This document shows, in pieces, positions 59,161 through 64,000 of a stretch of 64,000 bases of DNA (positions are counted from its first letter, which is position 1; each line of letters opens with the position of its first letter). Under the pieces are notes generated by a model that had not been told where the DNA came from, made no database searches, and saw only the letters and a program-made list of their open reading frames with translations. Where the stretch lies: NCBI RefSeq assembly GCF_003386235.1, contig NZ_QRDZ01000003.1, positions 124,001 through 188,000 of the forward strand. The letters are read 5' to 3'. Made by a program: the position numbers and the translations under genes. Source of the DNA: Cohnella phaseoli. GTDB taxonomy: Bacteria > Bacillota > Bacilli > Paenibacillales > Paenibacillaceae.

Positions 59161-59961
59161 TTATTTCTTAATCGGGTTTGAAATAGTCGTAGTCGGAGTG
59201 CGTAATTTTATTGGTTCTTTTTGTTTAAAATTAGTTGAGATTAAGCCGCCTGTTATTTCACCTGAAAAGAAATCAGCATTTCCATTTACGAGATTGCTAA
59301 TGTGGTTATAATTGTCCTGTATTTTCAATTTACCCTCAACACCGTCTAATCTATTATTCATCTGTTCAATACTATTTAGTATAAGTCTTGTTTCGTTTGA
59401 TATCGTCGATTGAGCAGTCAATTGCGCCGGAGAAATGTTAAGCATTGAAACCAGAGAGTTAATCTGTCCATCGTCTTTTCCATGCGATTCATATGTATTA
59501 ATCAATGATTTGGATATTCTCTCAACAGCAGACGTCACGTTATCTATTCTAAGTTTATGATCATATTCTTCGTCACGCACTGGAGAAATATCAAATACCC
59601 TTCCGGTTATATCATCCTTGATTAGTACTGCAGGCAAGTTAAAAGCTTGTCTGATACCTAACTCATAAAACACATTTGCATTCTTTGAACTCAAATCGCA
59701 TATTACCATTTCGGATTCAATAATCTTTTTTAATATATCTATTACAATTACATTTGCTTGTTTAACCTCGTCTGCCCGTATTGGGATAAACCCAGCAGCA
59801 AGGCAAGCAGGTTTTATGATGTAATCATAAACTCGACTAAAATGACCATTTCCATATGCTTCAATTTCTGCGATAGGCATAATCACAAAACAAGTTTTAC
59901 TGTTAAGCGATGTGTCCGAGGTCACAACATCCTCATCCCCGTTATTATTGTTCGACAACAA
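59161..59961 (-). CDS. NDT/TIR-like nucleotide-acting domain protein
   Basis: A 266-residue protein. The N-terminal 150 residues have KTCFVIMPIAEIEAYGNGHF, YDYIIKPACLAAGFIPIRAD, ILKKIIESEMVICDLSSKNA and NVFYELGIRQAFNLPAVLI. These are hallmarks of nucleoside 2-deoxyribosyltransferase-like/TIR-like Rossmannoid domains, whose members cleave N-glycosidic bonds and recur as effectors in bacterial conflict systems. A putative catalytic Glu is in FYELG. The C-terminal 110 residues have a coiled coil (SIEQMNNRLDGVEGKLKIQD) of unknown role. The gene is strongly AT-rich, suggesting transfer. The TTG start follows AAAGGGGGGG. No partner gene is adjacent. Confidence 0.7.
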   Translation of the reverse strand: MLSNNNNGDEDVVTSDTSLNSKTCFVIMPIAEIEAYGNGHFSRVYDYIIKPACLAAGFIPIRADEVKQANVIVIDILKKIIESEMVICDLSSKNANVFYELGIRQAFNLPAVLIKDDITGRVFDISPVRDEEYDHKLRIDNVTSAVERISKSLINTYESHGKDDGQINSLVSMLNISPAQLTAQSTISNETRLILNSIEQMNNRLDGVEGKLKIQDNYNHISNLVNGNADFFSGEITGGLISTNFKQKEPIKLRTPTTTISNPIKK

Positions 59962-60052
59962 ATTATACCCCCCCTTTGGAAATTGTACCAATTATCAACA
60001 AAATGAGCGTACTCCATAAGGAAAAACTCGTCAACTAGTCTCATTATTTATA

Positions 60053-60904
60053 TTAAATCACAAACTCTGGTGACCTCAACATTCCCTTCCGCGTCCAATT
60101 ACGGAACCGCACCCGCGCATTAATGCTCGGCTCCAAATACACGTAATTCCGATCCTCTCCCGTCTTGAGCCTATCCGCCAGCCCGTAAAATGCCCGCTTA
60201 TGCTCGTTTGGCACCGCAAGCTCTATGACCCCAACCGGACGGCCATTGTGCTGCGCAATCCAACCAAATTGATTTTTGCGATATCCAGAAATCTGGATAG
60301 TGGCGTACGTATAGTTAATGATCTTGAGCCAATCGGCGCTCCGCTGGCCGACGTACTTACTTGCCATCTTCTTGGCAACGATACCCTCCATGCCGCGCTG
60401 CTTAATCACGTCAAATAGAGCATTGCCCGTACTAGGGACACTCATGACGACGCTGCAGTAGGGAGAGGGCCGCACAACCTCTGAAAGTATCATCTTGCGC
60501 TCTGTGAGCGGCAGCGCCCGCAGATCCCGTCCTCGATAATGTAAGATGTCAAATATATAGTAATGTACCGGATTGCTGATCATCGCTTGCTGGATTTCCA
60601 GTGGCTTTCGCTTTGAAAAACGGCTCTGTATTAACTCAAAGTCAATCGCTCCGGTCTCCGGATCCTGGCAAGCGACCTCTCCGTCCAAGACGACATCCGA
60701 GTGGTCTGCAATCAGCACGTCATGCAACTCGGGGTACCTGGCCGTCACATCGTTATTATTGCGTGTAAAAAGACGGACCTGCCCGGCCTCCACGGATAGG
60801 AGGTTGCGGTGTCCGTCGATCTTGGGCTCAAATAGGTATCTCTCGTCGTTAAAAGGGTCCTCGCGCTTTTCGAGGAGCATTGGGGGTATAAACATTGCGC
60901 ACAC
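60053..60904 (-). CDS. ATP-dependent DNA ligase (stand-alone)
   Basis: A 283-residue nucleotidyltransferase-type ligase. Motif I is EPKIDGHRNLL with the adenylated lysine near residue 28; DVVLDGEVAC is motif III-like, EGIVAKKMASKYVGQRSADW gives motifs IV and V, and the OB fold follows (ISGYRKNQFGWIAQ, VYLEPSINARVRFRNW). It resembles the ligase module of LigD without primase or nuclease domains, and no ku gene is present. The start is GTG at 60904, or an ATG three codons later. A TTCGAC-16-TACAAT promoter-like pair on the reverse strand lies at 60932-60959. It is divergent from the SASP gene. Confidence 0.88.
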   Translation of the reverse strand: MCAMFIPPMLLEKREDPFNDERYLFEPKIDGHRNLLSVEAGQVRLFTRNNNDVTARYPELHDVLIADHSDVVLDGEVACQDPETGAIDFELIQSRFSKRKPLEIQQAMISNPVHYYIFDILHYRGRDLRALPLTERKMILSEVVRPSPYCSVVMSVPSTGNALFDVIKQRGMEGIVAKKMASKYVGQRSADWLKIINYTYATIQISGYRKNQFGWIAQHNGRPVGVIELAVPNEHKRAFYGLADRLKTGEDRNYVYLEPSINARVRFRNWTRKGMLRSPEFVI

Positions 60905-60972
60905 CGTCCGTATATCTAAGCTGATATATCGATTGTATCATTCTGGCGCGAAGGTCGAAGCCGGTAAGTTAT

Positions 60973-61003
60973 TGAATACATGGAAGTCGAGGGAAGCATA
61001 ATA
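60973..61003 (+). promoter_or_regulatory. Near-consensus sigma-G promoter for the SASP gene
   Basis: TGAATA (60973-60978) and CATAATA (60997-61003) with an 18-bp spacer agree closely with the sigma-G consensus (TGAATA / CATACTA, 17-18 bp). It lies 28 bp upstream of the SASP ATG, fitting forespore expression. Confidence 0.8.
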
Positions 61004-61031
61004 TCATCAAATTCAGGAGGTGTAGTTACAT

Positions 61032-61370
61032 ATGGCAAGAAATAATCAATTAGTCGTGCAGCGGGCTCAGGCTGCTCTTGAACAAATGAAATACGAAGTT
61101 GCCCAAGAATTGGGTATCAGCTTTCAAGCGGATGGGTATAACGGTAATTTGCTATCCAGAGACGCTGGCCGTATCGGGGGCAACATTACCCGCAGATTGG
61201 TACAAATGGCTGAACAACAATTAAGCCAAGGTTTTAACGACTCATACAGTTTGGAGTATATGACCACTAAAGAGAGTGAAGGAGGCGGCGGAACTGGTGG
61301 TCGTGGAAGCGACATCGCTGAAGCTTACGGCCGCTTCACAAATGGGGGAAACAAGTACGGGGGACGTTAA
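61032..61370 (+). CDS. Alpha/beta-type small acid-soluble spore protein with C-terminal extension
   Basis: A 112-residue protein. Residues 1-70 are a standard alpha/beta SASP: AALEQMKYEVAQELGI with the GPR protease site between Glu and Val, and GRIGGNITRRLVQMAEQQL for the DNA-binding helix. A loop insertion (FQADGYNGNLLS) separates them. Unlike usual 60-75-residue SASPs it has a 40-residue tail, Gly-rich (ESEGGGGTGGRGSD), ending NGGNKYGGR. CAGGAGGTG and a sigma-G promoter precede it. It should coat spore DNA; the tail's role is unknown. Confidence 0.9.
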   Translation: MARNNQLVVQRAQAALEQMKYEVAQELGISFQADGYNGNLLSRDAGRIGGNITRRLVQMAEQQLSQGFNDSYSLEYMTTKESEGGGGTGGRGSDIAEAYGRFTNGGNKYGGR

Positions 61371-61376
61371 AATAAG

Positions 61377-61410
61377 AAAGAGCAGAGGTTACCCCCCCTC
61401 TGCTCTTTTT
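61377..61410. terminator. Terminator after the SASP gene
   Basis: AAAGAGCAGAGG (61377-61388) pairs perfectly with CCTCTGCTCTTT (61397-61408), with a T-run continuing to 61410. It touches the stop codon of the 56-aa reverse gene and can serve both strands. Confidence 0.9.
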
Positions 61411-61579
61411 AACAAATTACTAATTCACACCAGTCTTTTGAATAAAAATCTCCATCATCAAGCATAATAAAATCCTTCGTATGCTCCACGATCCGACCGG
61501 AACCGATCAGTTCACCTGCACGCCAAACCTCAACGGTCAGCCCGTTCAGGAAGGCGTTGTTTATCATTTTGACATCCAT
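61409..61579 (-). CDS. Small protein of unknown function (56 aa)
   Basis: A 56-residue frame, MDVKMINNAFLNGLTVEVWR at the N-terminus and MLDDGDFYSKDWCELVIC at the end. It looks like a small SH3-like or Hfq-like barrel (NGLTVEVWRAGELIGSGRIV with alternating hydrophobics), with an acidic second half. TAGGAG lies about 12 bases upstream. The perfect fit between its stop and the shared terminator argues that it is real. The family is not recognised. Confidence 0.5.
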   Translation of the reverse strand: MDVKMINNAFLNGLTVEVWRAGELIGSGRIVEHTKDFIMLDDGDFYSKDWCELVIC

Positions 61580-61947
61580 TATTCGTGCTGACTCCTACTG
61601 ATCAAATCTGATCCAGGTATTTGGGGGCGGACTGCCGTTCTTTAACATACTTCATATCTTCACTTCTTTTTCTTTCGGCCAGCTCCGATTTAATTAATTG
61701 TGAAACCGCAGATTCTACCAATGTTTGGCTTTCGAAAATCCCAAACGTTTGCGATTTTAATGATCCCCGACAAATGCAGTGTGCTGGAGAAATTCCAAAC
61801 GCCGCAATTTATCTTGGTAGCCATTTGGTGTCTAAATTATTCGACCAGCATCATTTTTAATCCTTTTTAATCGGACGAGAATAAGGAGGATTGTTGATTT
61901 ATCAAGCATAAACAGTAATAATCAACAACTATCGCAATGCCAGTCTT
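61580..61947. other. Gene-poor stretch with a degraded reverse-strand frame
   Basis: No convincing gene. On the reverse strand a frame from 61808 to a stop at 61602 stays open for 68 codons and ends ERKRSEDMKYVKERQSAPKY plus five residues. It looks coding in composition but has no start codon and is preceded by an in-frame stop, so it is probably the 3' relic of a lost gene. The forward-strand frame at 61621-61860 is considered its shadow. Confidence 0.4.
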
Positions 61948-61996
61948 TCCTCTCCCATGAGACCCTCGTCGCGAGACGGGGGTCGATTTTTTTGTG
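61948..61996 (+). repeat. Island-flanking direct repeat, right copy
   Basis: Identical to 53534-53578 over 45 bases and then differing only by one extra T before GTG. The segment between the two copies is 8.4 kb and holds the phage and accessory genes. Confidence 0.8.
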
Positions 61997-62024
61997 CTCA
62001 CCAAAGCCGCAAAAGGCACGGCAA

Positions 62025-62050
62025 GAAAAAAAGCCGCCCTATGCGGCGGC
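62025..62050 (-). terminator. Terminator of the heptad-repeat gene
   Basis: GCCGCC (62033-62038) pairs with GGCGGC (62045-62050). On the reverse strand it is followed by a T-run (A-run at 62025-62032 on the forward strand). Confidence 0.8.
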
Positions 62051-62059
62051 ATGCTTGGA

Positions 62060-62653
62060 CTATTTAATCCTCTTTAGCTCGCGCAGATCGCTGTCATGTT
62101 CAAAGAAACGCATGGAGAGCGATTCAAGGATTTTGGCATGCTGTATTTGGTTGCGCTCAATTCGCTCCTGTGCGTCTTCTATGCGGGCGAGAGCTTGGCC
62201 TGCTTCCGATACGGCTTGTTGTATAGAAGGTAAGAGAGCAACGTCTTCTTTTGTGGCCATGTTTTGTTTGATATCCGCGATATCGTTCTTCATACTCTTT
62301 TGCTCGATTTCAAGTCTTTGCTGTCCGGCTTCGAGTTTCTGTTGCTCAGTTTCAAGTCTTAGCTGTCCGGCGTCAAGGTTCTGTTGACTGGCTTCAAGTC
62401 TTAGCTGCCCGGCTTCGAGTTTCTGTTGCTCGGTTTCAAGTCTTAGCTGCCCGGCCTCGAGTTTTTGTTGACTGGCTTCAAGTTTTTGCTGCCCGGCTTC
62501 AAGGTTCTGTTGGCTGGCTTCAAGTCTTAGCTGCCCAGCTTCGAGTTTCTGTTGACTGGTTTCGAGCTTTTGCTGACCGACTTCGAGGTTCTGCTGTCCG
62601 GTTTTTAAATCCTTTAGTTCGATCAAAATTTGTTGTAAAAGTTCCTCGCTCAT
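62060..62653 (-). CDS. Heptad-repeat coiled-coil protein
   Basis: A 197-residue protein dominated by a tandem heptad array (residues about 20-125) of units such as QQKLEAG, QLRLEAS and QQNLEAG, about 14 in a row, followed by DIADIKQNMATKEDVALLPS and a second helical region. It would form a long parallel coiled coil. The DNA repeats have a 21/42-bp period and probably expand or contract. No membrane segment is seen. The ATG at 62653 has GGGGGG upstream on the reverse strand. Similar proteins occur widely in Bacillales with no known function. Confidence 0.75.
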   Translation of the reverse strand: MSEELLQQILIELKDLKTGQQNLEVGQQKLETSQQKLEAGQLRLEASQQNLEAGQQKLEASQQKLEAGQLRLETEQQKLEAGQLRLEASQQNLDAGQLRLETEQQKLEAGQQRLEIEQKSMKNDIADIKQNMATKEDVALLPSIQQAVSEAGQALARIEDAQERIERNQIQHAKILESLSMRFFEHDSDLRELKRIK

Positions 62654-62699
62654 TGTTACTGGCCCCCCCTTCAAGTTATAAGACTACTTAAAACGGGTA

Positions 62700-62882
62700 C
62701 TACTTCAAAGAAGTACATTTCAGTGGTGCGCCGCAATCGACTTTTTTCGTCATCTGGTAGAGTTCGTATTTTCCTATTTTACACCTTGCGCTTCTGCCAT
62801 CACAAGTCGTTCCTGACTTGATCGAGCCATAACCGCATTCCGAGTATAGAGAGCTTTTGCAACGAGGAAGTTTGTGGTAACA
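62700..62882 (-). pseudogene. 5'-truncated Cys-rich protein remnant
   Basis: A reverse frame of 60 codons with no start, bounded upstream by an in-frame TAA. It reads CYHKLPRCKSSLYSECGYGS first, then CDGRSARCKIGKYELYQMTK and VDCGAPLKC. The regular cysteines and coding-like composition suggest the C-terminal part of a small metal-binding protein cut off at the island's right edge, just before the rsmD promoter region. The rest of the 279-bp gap holds only a TATAAT at 62901-62906. Confidence 0.4.
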
Positions 62883-62931
62883 TTACACCGTTAACTATCC
62901 TATAATCGCAAGACAGCAGGGGTTGAAGATA

Positions 62932-64000
<1,069 letters not shown>

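Noticed and set aside
61621..61860. Forward-strand 79-codon frame
   Set aside because: It lies opposite a more coding-like reverse relic, and its Ser/Cys-rich product is not convincing.

Overview
This 64-kb window looks like chromosomal DNA of a moderately high-GC, endospore-forming member of the Paenibacillaceae, most like Cohnella or Paenibacillus. The evidence is the Firmicutes-type gene order, the sporulation genes (spoVM, a SpoVIF-like gene, an alpha/beta-type SASP), strong Shine-Dalgarno sites, frequent TTG/GTG starts, a TPP riboswitch and Fur boxes. The genus is inferred from gene order and protein style, not from a search.

Layout. 1-3 kb: the end of an XPB-like helicase gene, its helicase-associated partner, then ylbF-ylbG. 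3-6 kb: a lipoprotein/permease/ATPase ABC transporter of the TrpXYZ type. 6-8.5 kb: a conserved small protein, a LysR regulator and a PHP phosphoesterase. 8.5-38.6 kb: the conserved 'ylo' block known from Bacillus subtilis: rqcH (reverse strand) next to a Ca2+-type P-ATPase, then remA, gmk, rpoZ, coaBC, priA, def, fmt, rsmB, rlmN, prpC, prkC, rsgA, rpe, spoVM, rpmB, asp23/yloU, fakA, a degV gene and recG. It is interrupted by dapF, an ArsR/MFS pair and a yitJ-type gene, and it lacks yloC and thiN at their usual places. This block links translation, ribosome quality control, CoA/formyl-Met metabolism and PASTA-kinase signalling.

38.7-52.9 kb is more variable: a SpoVIF-like gene, a small beta-rich protein, a glycan cluster with multidomain glycosyltransferase/methyltransferase fusions, a TPP-riboswitch-controlled thiamin-precursor ABC cassette, and a Fur-controlled siderophore uptake locus. 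In that locus an AraC regulator frame runs unbroken into the binding lipoprotein.

53-62.9 kb is an accessory island, partly AT-rich and heavily decayed. A 45-bp perfect direct repeat (48 bp with one T-run difference) flanks 8.4 kb. Inside are phage late-gene remnants (a holin-like fragment, a C39/SLH-like lysin pseudogene, a tail-fibre-like gene, an XkdW-like gene and an XkdX gene with a nonsense codon). Other cargo includes secreted PPC and FN3/cohesin/dockerin-like proteins, an NDT/TIR-like protein, a stand-alone ATP-dependent DNA ligase and an extended SASP behind a near-ideal sigma-G promoter. The window ends with rsmD and coaD, which in B. subtilis directly follow ylbF-ylbG but here lie 60 kb away.

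Two repeat families stand out: a MITE-like family with GTTCAAAAAGT ends (four copies), and a 51-bp tandem array of hairpins between fmt and rsmB.
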